The position numbers and the translations under genes are program-made. Source: Lethocerus indicus (lineage: Eukaryota; Arthropoda; Insecta; Hemiptera; Belostomatidae). Taken from it: a DNA stretch of 64,000 nucleotides. The stretch covers positions 9,602,034 to 9,666,033 of the forward strand of contig JACDQD010000006.1 in the NCBI GenBank assembly GCA_019843655.1, in the 5' to 3' direction. Positions 1-12,161 of this stretch are shown here, piece after piece (position 1 is the stretch's first letter; each line of letters starts with the position of its first letter). A model generated the notes under the pieces. The model did not search any database. It was not told the DNA's origin and saw nothing but the letters and a program-made list of their open reading frames with translations.

Positions 1-2861
1 TATCTTTGTCTCCCCTCCGAGTTTCCCTTTAAGAAAAATACATATTTCTAGGTATTTATTTAGCGACAAATCGGGCCTCGTTTAGAGATGTAAGTGCGCC
101 CTCGTAGAGAAATAGCGCCGCCCCCCTCTCCGCCCCCTAATGTATACAGTGGCTTATCTGAGATTCAGCTCAGGTCGAAGGCATTCGTCTTGTAAAGTGC
201 GTACGGAGGCATTTAATGTGGAGCCGGAGTCCTCCCTCCACGACAGGAATATTTCTGCTACGCTTTAGCGGGCCCCTCCTTACCTTACATCGCTTGCATA
301 TTCATCGGAGTTCCACGGCTCTCTAAACGTAGCCTATTAGCAGTGCGTACACTCGTAACGGGAATATGCTTTTAGTCATAAACAGCGCCATTTCTTAATG
401 CCAGTTATCGTCAATATATTAAAAGAAAGGAATATTCTTATGGGGAATTTATATATTATGGGGAGTGAGATAAAATATTACATTTTTTGGATTCATAGCA
501 AGAAATCAAAAATAAAACTGACGTGTTAGGATTAAATTAAAACGCGGTTTTTAATCTCATTATATAATACTAACATGTCAATAAAATATAAATATAAAAC
601 GATCCTTAAATAAAATCATTTCAGTAATACAAATTACAGTAAAACAATCATAAGATATTTTATTCAAAAAAGGCGAAATTGTTTTTCATTTCTTTTCATG
701 TTCAGGTTATTGCATTGCCATATTCTATTTATTCATGGAGTAATACGCCAAATCCTAGACGGAATTTTAGTAAGAAATACAGAAATGATTTCTTACTTCC
801 GTTCTTGAAGTCGGCGCGTTACTATTTGTCCCCGACAGTTTCTCAGGGAAAGTTTCTTCCTTTATTCGTACAATAAGTTAGTTGGCAAGAGTGATTACAG
901 TCTCGACCACCCGTAAAGCGCTGACTGAGCGACACTCGGCCGGAGTAGTGGGGAGGACGAAAAGAAATCATAGAGTAAACAACACCGCAGCGGAAAAGAG
1001 AGAGAAAAAAAATATATAACGGACTCCTCTATTCGGAGAGGAAAATACAGTTCCGGGGAAAAGCGGAATTCGATTTGCCGCGACATCGGTACCTCGCAGG
1101 GAAGTCTCGCGAACGGCCCCGGCCGAAGGGATACATCACGCACGGAGTGATTCTCAGTTCGGGGGCTGGAGAGAAAAAAATATATATATAAAGGTTTCGG
1201 GAATCTATTTCTCGGAAGTATTTCATCCGGGGGCCAGGGCTTTCTCCGGCCGACTTCAATGGGATCGGGCGCTCGCCGGAAAGATGTGTTTCGATTCCGG
1301 GGGACAAAAAGCCGCCCAAGGGGGTGGCGGGGAGTTTGTCGAAGAGACTCCGGAGGAAGCGGCCAAGACGAATGGCTGTTGTGTCTGAATCGACTCCGGG
1401 CCTTCCCGGAAAGTTGTGGAGACACTCGCGCCCCCGATTTGTCCTCCCTCAGTGGGTCGCGACCCCACTACTGGTTAGCGGAATATTTATCTCCATCAAC
1501 CGATACTAAACATTCAAACTGAAGCTTTGGTCGAGCTATGCACTTACAGGAATTGACTTCATTTTTCGTTTATAACATTCATTTTTTTAGCGGCTACACA
1601 AAATAATAAGCACATGCCAATATTTACATACATACGAAATATAAATCCGCTTGAATCATTGCTAACAGTTAAAAAACTCTACTATTTGGCATTGATATAT
1701 TTATGCAATTAATCAAAAAAGTTTCGTAAGTATAAAAGACCAGAAATTTGTATATATATTCTTGCTGTTTTCCTCCGTTTTCTTTTAGCTAGGAATTAGC
1801 GAAAAGAGAATAAAGAAGTCTGGGAGAAAGATAAAAAACGAAACTTATCCCCTATCCGACCCCTCCTAAAGCTTACCGGGATTTTCTCCGACTTACGCGG
1901 AAATAATTTGGCCGAATCGATCGTCTGAAGCCCGCGAGACGTCCCGAATTGCCGCCCGAAGGAGGCCCAGGCGGTAATCACCCGTCGGTTGAGTCCGCCT
2001 AAAACGCCGGTTTCGTCGTCCCCCAGGGTTCGGCGTATCGTCGTTCAGAACAGATCGGTGATACGTATGTAGGTCATTTATCCTGTCCTTAAATTGTTGA
2101 ATTAACTTTAGAAATGGTTTGATCCTATCGCAATTAAGACAGGAACTAAACAAACTGCTATCGTTGTCGCTTCCAAACCAATTACGACTTCAAATACAAT
2201 TTATATGAAATTATAAATTATAATTATGCAAATACAGTTTTCATTGTTTTTAATAGACATTATGTAGACGCGAAAAACCTAAGCCTGGAACATGACACAT
2301 AATTTTTCCTATTTCGAATCACGTGAAATAAAATGGAATAAATGGTATTGGTGTACTGTATTCAAGACCGCGAGTATTTGCCAAGCAATAAAATTGTATA
2401 CGCTTAAATCGTATTTAAATATAGATCGCTGGCGGCATTTGAATTCATGCATGAATTTCTGCCTTCTGTTCGGACTTGAAATCATGCAATTGGCTTCATC
2501 AAACTGGGCGTCACGCGAGCCATGTCAGGAAGTGTTCGCGGGCAAACCTTTCTCACCAGTTAGTTCTGGCATATTGCTTTCTAGCGCTTGCACCTGCTTC
2601 GGTTGTACATCGAGTTCTCATTAAACTCGTGTTCGTTGGCTTGTAAACTTCTAAATTGTAATTTAATTTCGTAATTAGCAATTTCACCGAGATATAATTG
2701 AACTTTAGTTTCGTTATATGCTGAAATTGTAGAAGACACATTTTTGAGAACTCGCGGAACGCACCACAAATACATCAGACGACGTTTTATATAACAGAAA
2801 TGTCAAATTATTTTGACTTGTTCTAAATTTTCGGAACCGTTAAATTGTTAGTGACCGTGAA
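1..2861. other. Non-coding stretch, left edge
   Basis: AT-rich up to about 880, GC-rich at 890-1500, then mixed. The 176-codon minus-strand frame at 895-1425 is opposed by plus-strand frames and matches nothing I know. No RNA gene or repeat family recognised. Confidence 0.5.
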
Positions 2862-2927
2862 AAACATTGTAATTTTGTGTAAAATGTTTAAACATTGTAA
2901 TTTTGTGTAAAATGTTTAAACATTGTA
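2862..2927 (+). repeat. 28-bp minisatellite, about 2.4 copies
   Basis: Two identical 28-bp units (2862-2889 and 2890-2917) are followed by a 10-bp partial unit. Each unit begins with AAACATT and ends with its reverse complement AATGTTT, so every unit is a small inverted repeat and each junction is a 14-bp palindrome. Confidence 0.95.
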
Positions 2928-4596
2928 TAGGGGTCGGTCGTATTATGAGGCGAAACTGATGCGCTTACCGGCGCGATATTTCCAGCCTCAGTTCAGAAAT
3001 TGTGTTAACAACCTGGGCAGGACGGTAATATAAACAATGACGAGGAGCGTTATAACAGGGCCGGGTTGGGTGGCGGCTAAAATATCGGTTGCACGTCCAC
3101 TCTTTTCTCTTTTCATCTGCGGGCGGCACTTAATTTCCGCAGTCATCAGGAGCTCCATCAGCCGAGCACACCGCCTCTCCATTATTTTCAAACTATTCAA
3201 AGCTCTCTCTCTCTCTCTCTCTCCTCCATCCCTCTCTGTCTCTCCCTCTCACTCCCTCACTCCTCTTCTCTCCGCCCTAAAACATTTTCATGACTCCGTT
3301 TGAAAAAGTGGGGGATTCCACCATCCCCCCAACAGGCCACCCCCCCCCCAAACACTTATTGACAGGATTCACGGAAGGCCAAATGATGAACGGCCCACGT
3401 CGGGCATTCGAATCTCATTGTCCGTACGAAAATTACCCTCGCTATTGTTTATGCGGATGGTAGTTTCATTCTGACCCGATCGGGCTCTGATCCGTGGGTG
3501 CACTGTGCTTCGGATTGTTTCTTATAAATTATATTTTGAAGCGTAACAGGAACAAAACTCCCGTGACCCATCTTTATTTATTTCGCCTTTATTATTAAAT
3601 TTTAATCCTACAAATGAATTTAAATATAAATTATCATTAAAGTGTTAAAATTCTATTTTTATGCATTTTGAAACTTACACAGGAAATTGAAATATTTGAT
3701 AAAATTTAAAAATAAGAAAGAACTTTAATAATACAAATGAACAGAAATGCAATCACACTAGACATTTTAAAGACAACACTGGTGCAACGTTTCGGTTTGC
3801 TCGTTACCAGACCTGCTTCACAGCCATGCAGTAATGGTTGACAGCGGTGTTTAGACCAGTGTTCGTTCGGGACTCAAGTGTAAATCCGATAAAAGTTTTT
3901 CCCCCGTGTCTGTCCGCGCCGCTTATTGTCTGTACTCGTCTTTTCGGGCCTGAACGGAAGGAACGGCGACAGAGAAAAGACGGGCCAGAAACCGTGGAAG
4001 TGGATGGAACGGGAGAAATGGAAGGGTGGAAAGACTCTGTCAGTGTGTGCCTGTGTCTGTGTGTATCTGTGGGGTAAAGGAAACAATAAAGTTTATAGAA
4101 AAGGCCGCGGTGAGGGGAGGAGAGCTCTCGAGACGACGCCGCCCGCTATTGGTGGGCCCGCAGCCACACACTAATGGAAACTCTTCGGAAAGGCCTTGAC
4201 CCGGCCCTGTACCGCGGCCCTATCCTAAAAATAACACCTACTGTTTCCATGTAGGAGGATCACTGTTATCTGTTCCACGAAACCGGACATTGCTAAAAGC
4301 ATTTATGTATTAATAAACGTCAAACCTAAATGTAAATAAAGTTCTTAAAAAAACCCGGATTTCGAACTGTCTTCTGAAACAAACTACCGAACTGAACTTA
4401 TATCCAGGTTTACATTGTTCATTTCTTTAATAATAGCGGTAAGACTATTGTCTAAGAAAAATATTGTCTTTAAGATTAAGTGAAATTGAGAAACCCTTTT
4501 ATCTGGCGTTGTGACTGACAATTGGATAATTTAAAGACTGCTCGCCTTCAAAGGCTGGCCCCATTCTAGTTCTCATCGTCAGACTCTGTATCGATT
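2928..4596. other. Non-coding stretch with pyrimidine and GT-rich tracts
   Basis: Apart from the CT tract, this holds a C-rich run near 3320-3350 and a GT-rich segment at 4035-4075. Nothing gene-like seen. Confidence 0.5.
3203..3277 (+). repeat. (CT)10 and following pyrimidine tract
   Basis: Ten perfect CT units (3203-3222) continue as about 55 bp of almost pure pyrimidine on the plus strand. An 8-to-10-base C run follows near 3340. Confidence 0.9.
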
Positions 4597-4869
4597 TTAT
4601 ATAGCAAGCTCTAGCCACGATAAATTAATCGTTATCGCCGGTCGCAATCTAATATGAGCGCAGCGTGTGTTATTGGTTCCCGGGGAGCGTCTACAATCGT
4701 CACAAAGACCCGGCCCCATTCCAAGAGTGCCAATTTCTACCCCCATCAGGCTGCATCCCAAATGCCCTTCTAGATAGCTTCTGCCCGTTTCATTATCTCT
4801 CCCGTTTTTATAGCAATGGAGAGACAAATATAACGATCGTATTCGGGAAAACAAGTTCCCAGATTTCAA
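4597..4869 (-). mobile_element. Possible remnant of a non-LTR retrotransposon ORF2 C-terminus
   Basis: A 90-codon minus-strand frame carries a pattern like the C-terminal region of many LINE-type polyproteins: a Leu-x-Gly-His segment (SYLEGHLG), about twelve residues, a Leu-Gly, then Cys-x2-Cys (GLCDDC) and, after a short spacer, a Cys-Ala-His (RCAHI). In intact elements this region gives a zinc-binding cysteine/histidine cluster. The expected Cys-Pro downstream of the last His is absent. No reverse transcriptase motif was found upstream on the same strand, and the opposite strand is also open over 86 codons, which lowers confidence. It could be chance. Confidence 0.3.
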
Positions 4870-7800
4870 TTAAAGATGCGCTGTACACTGCAGTATCTCA
4901 TTTGTCAGCAAACGAACTGTGTTAATCTCAAGCTACGTATTTTCATTATATTTCTAAAAAATATTCTGCTTCATAAAGAGGACCTTTAAATAGGATTAGA
5001 TTTATCACAGTTTAATTATTTATAATGTAGCACTATGTTCTGAACATTTAACGCTAATTTATATTATCCACTGTGATATATTGTTTTTTCGTTCTTCCGT
5101 GTCTTCTCACTGGTCAAATGTACTCAATAAATGGATGCCCCAGAAGCAACCAATATGCCCAAGTGACTCGCCAGAGTACTGACAAAAGAGATTTTTATAT
5201 TCGGTTTATATTCCACTCTAGAATTCTAGATGTCGATACATGATACACTCTTGACATTCTAGTGCATTTGTTTATCCCTTATCTCGTGAATACATTCTGA
5301 CTGTACAACTCCGTTGTTGGTTATATTCAGTTGTTAATATTCAACGGATCTGGGACCCGTTTACACGCAGTGGAAAGCCCCAGCGGTGGCTTTTAGCCTT
5401 ATCGTGGCCTTATTTCCCGTGAACTGACACTGTTATACTAAGCCGCGGTGGAAAGGGGGGGGCGGTGACGCCACATACTAAGCCACCCCCCTCCCCATTG
5501 TTGGGACATATGAGAGAAAAGTTTGAGCCGCACTGTTAGCCCTGCAGTTGCATCTTGTTCAGCACATCAAAGCTACCGGTCCCGCACCCGGGTCCAAGTT
5601 TAAGGCGCTCAATGTAATAAGGTGAAATGCAAATCCTCTTCACCCTGCGACCGGCCCCCTACCCACAGAGAAAACCTTTATCATAACTTAGTAAGGGGAA
5701 ATGTCGTGAAAGTAAGCTTAAGCCATGAGTCTAAAACTAATCATCTATCTTTCCTTTGTAAAACATATAATTTATTTATTGATTTTTAATAATATTTATA
5801 ACGTTATAGGGTGATTTATTGGGACAATATCTAATTAGATTATGAGAAAGTAAAACAATTGTAAAAGTTATTAAAAGTAATTTTTTTCATTGGAAATTAT
5901 TTAACGGCCTAATTAAAGTAAGCAATAACTACTTTATTATATAATCAACGTGCCATTGATCAATATAAAATGAAATTACGACGTTATTAAAACTACTTCA
6001 GCTGCAAAATATTGTTAAATGGAGTGCTAAGTTGCGGGTGTTTTGAGCCTGATTTATCGCATCGACTCAATCGTAAACTGCCAGTCCGGAACGAGATAGT
6101 GTCGCAGAGGGTGGAGGGGGTGCCGACGGGTATAATCGCGGATAAAGGGGGGAAGGAATGGAAATCCGGAAAGTAGTGGAGCCGGGAGGAGGGACCGTAG
6201 AAGGATGGGCAATATAAGGGGACAAGTTTGAGGTGGGGGCGAGACAATCGGTAGCCGGCGGGACAATGGGCCAGAGATAAGGGCCGCCTCCCATTAGCCG
6301 CCCCTACACAGTCGCGTCCTCCCTCAGAAAAGGAGAACCCCACCAGTGACCCCGCCAATAGAAGGAACAGACGAGCAGAATCGTTACCACGGAAAACATA
6401 ACAATTACTTATAATATAGGCACTACATAATTTATTAAAATGAAACACTTGTTATTCCGACAAAAGTTATTCCACAACGCACTAATATAATAAAGGAATA
6501 AACATTACTCTTTCAATTTGAATGAATGCAAATGTATATGCAGTGAAGACAAGGCTTCTGCCTCGTCCCGAAGAGATACTGAGGATACTGCATCTTTTTA
6601 AAAGCAGCTGTGTCAATGCTGTGACATTGATGGATGGCTTTGATTCGGTGATCAGCGAAGATGTTAGATGTATTAGGGGGAAGGAGGAGGATTTTCTATT
6701 TGAATTTTCTTAATACTAGGTCCAGACCGATAGGATCACCTACTGGTATACATTTTTGTTATTATTTTAAATATTGAGTACGTGGTCGTATGTGGTTCAT
6801 ACGACGATATTATAAAAGTACGTTAGGTGGAGCTTTGCATGATTGTTGTTTTAGTATTTCCCAGGTTATTTGATCATAGCCGGGTGCTTTTTTTAAGTGA
6901 GGGCTGATATATTTAAATCGGATTTAGCCCGCTCGGATTTCCTGGCAGTTAGAAAATGATACTGCGATTCGGCCAAAACTTAAAAGATGTATTAAATTTC
7001 AGGACCCGACATCAGCGCGGGTAATATATACTTGCGTAACGAACTGGGAACTCTGCCGAACGAACACGACTCCCCGGTACCAGATTACCGAGGGGGTTGA
7101 GAATGGCCCGGCAATCCTGCGTCGATTAGTCGAGGATATTAATTACCCGAAAATTGGTGGGTGTGCTCATTAAATTACAGTTTCTTCCCAAACTCCGGCG
7201 AAGAGGGATCATTGGGAGAAACCCGAGAAAGGGGGGATCGTTGTTGCCGGCCAACTCCGCGGAGTGGGCAGGAGAGCGCGCCGGCGCTTGATATTTTTAC
7301 CACTTGGTAAAAAGTGCTTTGGAGCGATAAAAATCTGATACTCAACTCAACTCAAAGTTTTAAATAATTTAACTCTCAAAGCAGAGTACCCCACTTGATC
7401 AATAGGAGCCGCTGTAAAGACTATAAACAAGATTATACAGTTAATTATGGAAAACTTATTCCGTACGGAACGAACGCTTTCAATGTAATTTTTATTCATT
7501 GAATAAATAGGCCAGTCGGGTAATGTATCATTTGCGTATTATATAAGTTCAGCTGTACGGAATAATCACAACAAATTAAACTATCCCAGATGGATCATTA
7601 CTTGTGTAAACGGTCTGTCACTATATGGTACTAAATGGTGGTTCAACACTATGTTCTCGGACGACCCGAAAGCATGTATCCAAATTAAAAATATGTTGTT
7701 CTTTACTGTACTGAGTCGTACACTGTTTTATTCTTTGTTCTCTGACTTGTTTAAACTTTACAAATTTGGAAGTAATCCTCTCAGTACACCTGAACACTAT

Positions 7801-8633
7801 TCTGAATAACTCCTAAAAAAAAGTATAGTAATGCGATTTCAGTGTCAGGTTCTGGAAGGGCGAGGGTATATACTGCTATAGTGCACTGGATTTTGTTTTG
7901 TCGGTGAATTCGGTCGAGGACAATGCGATCGGACGGGGGGTGCCCCTGATAAAAGGTTGGCCTAGGCCACCAGCCCGACTGTAATTTGCCGTCCCCACCC
8001 CCAATCATAGCGTGATACACGACCGATTCGTGACCGCGTACTCGGCGTACGTCCAGTGCTCAATGGACGAATTCACGTGGGGGTTTTTCTCCAAGTGACG
8101 CTTCACTATTTTCCATTCTCCGTTGCTGTCGTAATTTACGCTGTAGTTCGAATTTATTGCGGCTCGGGCGCTCATATTTACTCGAAACACAGAGATATCA
8201 GTTTCATAGTTTAGATGGCGCATAAATATAGTCGCCACAACTATCGTAAGTGACGAAACATATTTAATTAGAGTAGGTTCGGAATTAAGAGTAATTAAAG
8301 GAGTTGCCTGGTCCGCCCCGGCTGAGACCGCAATTCGATTCTGCGATGAACCGAATTTGTCTTCAATTACAAAGTTAATATTATTACAACCGAAATAAAC
8401 TTAATTATCCCATTATTGGACTACTTCAGGCCGTTTCAGTAAACGATATCCAACAATATTAATTCGTGCATCTAAAGTTCAATTAATTACTTCAATATAT
8501 AATGAATTTAAATAAACGTTATAAATAGCCATAATTAAAAACGTACGCCTTCGCGTGATTGTCTCTTGGACGGTCAAAATTAGCCGCGTTTTCGAGATAA
8601 TAGAGCAATCTTTATACAAATAAATTAACTAAA
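4870..8633. other. Non-coding stretch
   Basis: Includes a direct 10-bp repeat ATACTAAGCC around a G-run and C-run (about 5435-5490) and a purine-rich plus-strand tract at 6100-6260 that produces a 151-codon minus-strand Pro/Ser-rich frame. A minus-strand frame at 8005-8238 contains NGEWKIV but is otherwise unrecognised. No gene supported. Confidence 0.45.
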
Positions 8634-8676
8634 AGCCAATATTGAGCCAATATTCTTCGTTTTATAACGAAGAATA
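8634..8676. other. Direct GCCAATATT repeat followed by perfect 11-bp hairpin
   Basis: GCCAATATT occurs twice 11 bp apart, starting near 8635 and 8646. It runs into a perfect inverted repeat, TATTCTTCGTT (8651-8661) and AACGAAGAATA (8666-8676), with the 4-nt loop TTAT. No T-run or gene end is nearby. Confidence 0.7.
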
Positions 8677-10551
8677 AGAAAAGGCATCATTAGCCTAATT
8701 ACTAATTAATATATCTTTTATAGCGGTAACATTCTCCCTGTAGCGGCAACCTACTCATCGCTAAGCCAATTTCACTCTTTTATTCTTGTACCCTATTAAG
8801 ATTTAATTTCTTTTAAATATGCCCTATTTCTATATTTATGTACATTCTACTGTTTATTAAAAGAATTAAACCTTGAAGTTTTGTCCGCCATGTGCACACG
8901 TCATTAATCGCATTTTTAATTACATATTCTTTGAAATAAATGTTTATTTTTCATTCCAGTTATTGCCGAGGATAAAGCAGTTTCTTGTATACATTTATTG
9001 TTCAATGATGCGGCCTGGGCTTTCCGTCTCCCGATGATTGGGGTAATAAACAGTTTTATTGGTCCGGCGCTATTTTATTTACTCCGCCCGTTGGTTGGTG
9101 TGGGATGGGGTGGAAGAATGAAGTGTTGCCAAACGAGTTACAGCCCCCTAAGTGCTTATTTATAACCCCAATAGGTGGACATTTCCAGTTTCGTTTATTT
9201 TTCAGCGTTCAGTCCGCCCTTCCTTCCGGGCAAAGCCAGACACCGCAATCGGGAACGGTCCCACCCACACGTACCTCCAGAATTTTGCAGAAAAAAAAAA
9301 CGAGAACATAATGACATGAAACAATGGAATCAATTTATTTTATTCATGGTATAATAGTTTAATGAACAACAATTTAGAATCCGAATGGGTTGACAAAGAG
9401 AATTATTTTAAGGATACACTTTGTTGTACCGTAAATATATGAGTAGCGATGGTTAAATTATGTTTTAATACTTCCGACAGTTATTTTTACTGCGATTAAC
9501 AATGTTAATTAACAATTGATGGTTCACAGACACAAGACCAGAATAACATTTTTTATCTGGAGAAGAAAAATGATTCAAAAAAAGAATAGAATATGCCTGA
9601 TTTCCAATGACGTACTCCCATTAAATGTGTCCTATCGTCGAAATTAATCAGCAGTAATTTTTGGAAATACTACATACGTTATGGCGTGGCAATTATAAAT
9701 CATGAGTGCGGATAAAGAAACCGCGATTTTAACAGTCCTCAATTGCCGTTGCGTGAGATAGGCATCGGGTGAAATGACAGAAGTTCGAACGACAATCAAA
9801 TCAGCGCAATACCTAACGAAGGCAGATCTAGTGCTGGGACTAGCGCGGGCAATTGCGAGACAATAATTTAACGGTCCGAATGCGGCTTTCCGTTTAATAA
9901 ATACTGAAAGCAGTGAATAAACGTACACTACAAAGGCGGCCTATTCCGACTAATATTGTTCATTTTATCAGGTTCACTAACCAGTTTATTTAGTAAACGT
10001 GAATCAATGTTACAGCAACCATAACAATAAATAAACAATTCGACTGCGGATAATGAAGAACAATATAGGTTGCCTACAGAGGGAATATTAATTTATTTAA
10101 TTACGCGCTGTTACATTGTCGTAAAACTTTGTTCGGAATACTACAATGGGGCATGGAAGTGCTCGGAGATAATATTGAATGAATTAGAAAAGTTACCATC
10201 ACAAGTACCAGGGCATTCCAAATCCTAGCAGACGACGAAAGAAAAAGAAGGTATTCGAACATTATTAACTTTTAAAATACAGAAATGTCTCGAATACGTA
10301 TCCAGGAGTCGGATTGTAAGCTCGTAAGAGAGTAGAGGAATGTGCTTTCGGGGCAATCCTTATTATCCGATTACTGAGAGAGCCCTCTAGAAAATCACAA
10401 ACCATCAAATAAGGATTTTCAGTTAAACATAATGTGAAATTCGGTAGTTTTTATTTTTGGCGAGTAGAGTCATACTCTCGGGAGTGTGAAAATTTAAATA
10501 TGTTTACATTCCTGAGAACATATTAATTCACCAGCGTAATCAAACCAGAGC
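8677..10551. other. Non-coding AT-rich stretch
   Basis: AT-rich with scattered CCAAT and TTAATTAA words. The 94-codon minus-strand frame at 9644-9928 is hydrophobic and unrecognised; it lies downstream of the integrase-like fragment on the same strand but shows no integrase or LTR features. Confidence 0.45.
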
Positions 10552-10830
10552 TTACATAACCTTTAGATTCGAACTGTAGTCCCAAGAGAATATGAAAGCG
10601 CTGCATGTTATATATGCAATAGGTTTCACAACTCGTGGAAGTTTAATACTATTCTGCTTTAAGAAACTTTTAAATTCCGCCGTCAGATAGGGCGGAGTAG
10701 GTTTTTCGGGTGCTCCTACTAGGCGGCAAGGAATAAACGACATCCATAAAAGCGGTCTCATTGAAGTCGTCTCCGGCGTCGTAAGAAACTCCGTTTTATC
10801 TCGCCGCTGGACACAACGTGAATGGAACAA
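10552..10830 (-). mobile_element. Decayed Ty3/gypsy-type integrase core fragment
   Basis: A 92-codon minus-strand frame resembles the second half of an integrase catalytic core of Ty3/gypsy LTR retrotransposons. The clearest block is AEFKSFLKQNSIK at residues 51-63 (10642-10680), which matches the helix following the second catalytic aspartate. It is preceded by a Thr-Thr-Ser and Leu-Val-Gly-containing segment at the expected distance. The catalytic Asp-Asn-Gly motif is replaced by Ala-Pro-Glu-Lys-Pro, and the Pro-Tyr-His-Pro block that should follow is barely recognisable, so the copy cannot be active. I found no long terminal repeats, reverse transcriptase or RNase H nearby. The ATG at 10828-10830 is incidental. 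The alternative is chance resemblance, since the strong match covers only about 40 residues. Confidence 0.5.
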
Positions 10831-12100
10831 AAGGACTATTAGGAGAATAAATTTCTCGCAGAGCTCCAGAACTTTTTTAGACTCTCCGGCCCGTATTATC
10901 CGTCTCTTTCTTTCTCCTCCACTGTCCTCAGCGCCGTATTCTTCTCGTCCATTTCCGCGTTGCTTTGTGAACCAACTCGGAAACCTCTCCGCCTCCCTTT
11001 TAATAAGTCCCGAACGTTTATTGAATTAAAGAAACCGTGACTATTCCCCAGGGAATAAACTCTGAATGCTAGAGCGAGTATAACGTCTGGAACACCGGAA
11101 GCTTCCCCTTCCCGGCCGGCTACTATGAGTACATATTGCGAATAAATTGAATCAAATTAACTTTATACGTACAATCGCCGAACACGTAGAAACCCGGAAT
11201 TGTTTCTATACATTTCTGATTCATTTATATGCCAAGAAAACATTTTCCGTACAAGTTCGATAAATGAATTATAATTTCTGAATTATAATAATGAATGTGA
11301 AACACAACGGCAGATAATCCCTGCATTTACCGCTTACCTTGTGCCAATTAATTATACTGGGGAATATAACACTTCAATACCTCTTCTAAATTTCATCCAG
11401 CATCCTTCTTAATAAATGGCGGTATCGTGCCAGAGTATATCTTGGAATATTTGTTATATTTAATAGTTTAATATATGTCTTAGGTTTTCGTTTCTTCATT
11501 TTACCGTACTCGCTTATACCCTGATTGAAACCATTCTTTCATCAGTTTCCTGTCCTTGTATGTGTACACCTATACTTATCCTTAAATATCCAATAACAAT
11601 ATCACATTGGGATTTTATATGCGATAATATATATAGAAGTATTCATTCTCCCAAACTTTTGGCTGTTCCAACTTCTTTATATATAATGTAGGACTAATGA
11701 AAAAGGGGGAATGAGGCCTACCGTGAGAGATTGGATGAATGTGACTGTTTCCAAATTTCTTTTTTAATATCCCGCCGGCAATCACGTCGTTCTCATTTAT
11801 CATAATAAAATCGCAATATAAGGAAAAAACAAAATATATATATAACATTTTAGCCGACGAGAGCATTGTCCCCGTCCTGTATTCTGGACGTGTCGCCGAG
11901 TGACTTAAGCTACGGCGTTTAAGCGTTTTCCGATGTTTATACCTGCGGCAGAGTTCCAGCCGCCCTTCCGTAACATTTGTCAATTATTCGGGCCCCCTTT
12001 TGTGCACAAATGGAGCACCAGCCGCATAGAAATCAACTGCTAAATTTATTACTCCGTAAATACTGACAGAATGACAATTTAATAGTCACTGAGCCTTATG

Positions 12101-12101
<1 letters not shown>

Positions 12102-12157
<56 letters not shown>
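12102..12157. repeat. (TA)28 microsatellite
   Basis: A perfect 56-bp TA dinucleotide run in AT-rich intergenic sequence. Confidence 0.98.

Positions 12158-12161
<4 letters not shown>

Noticed and set aside
895..1425. The longest open frame in the window, 176 codons, minus strand.
   Set aside because: GC-rich stop-poor sequence, overlapped by open frames in other phases and strands, Arg/Pro/Ser-rich, with no domain or splice structure.
8005..8238. NGEWKIV in a minus-strand frame, reminiscent of ligand-gated ion channel extracellular domains.
   Set aside because: The conserved residues that should follow it, including the vicinal cysteines and Tyr-Pro-Asp, are absent.
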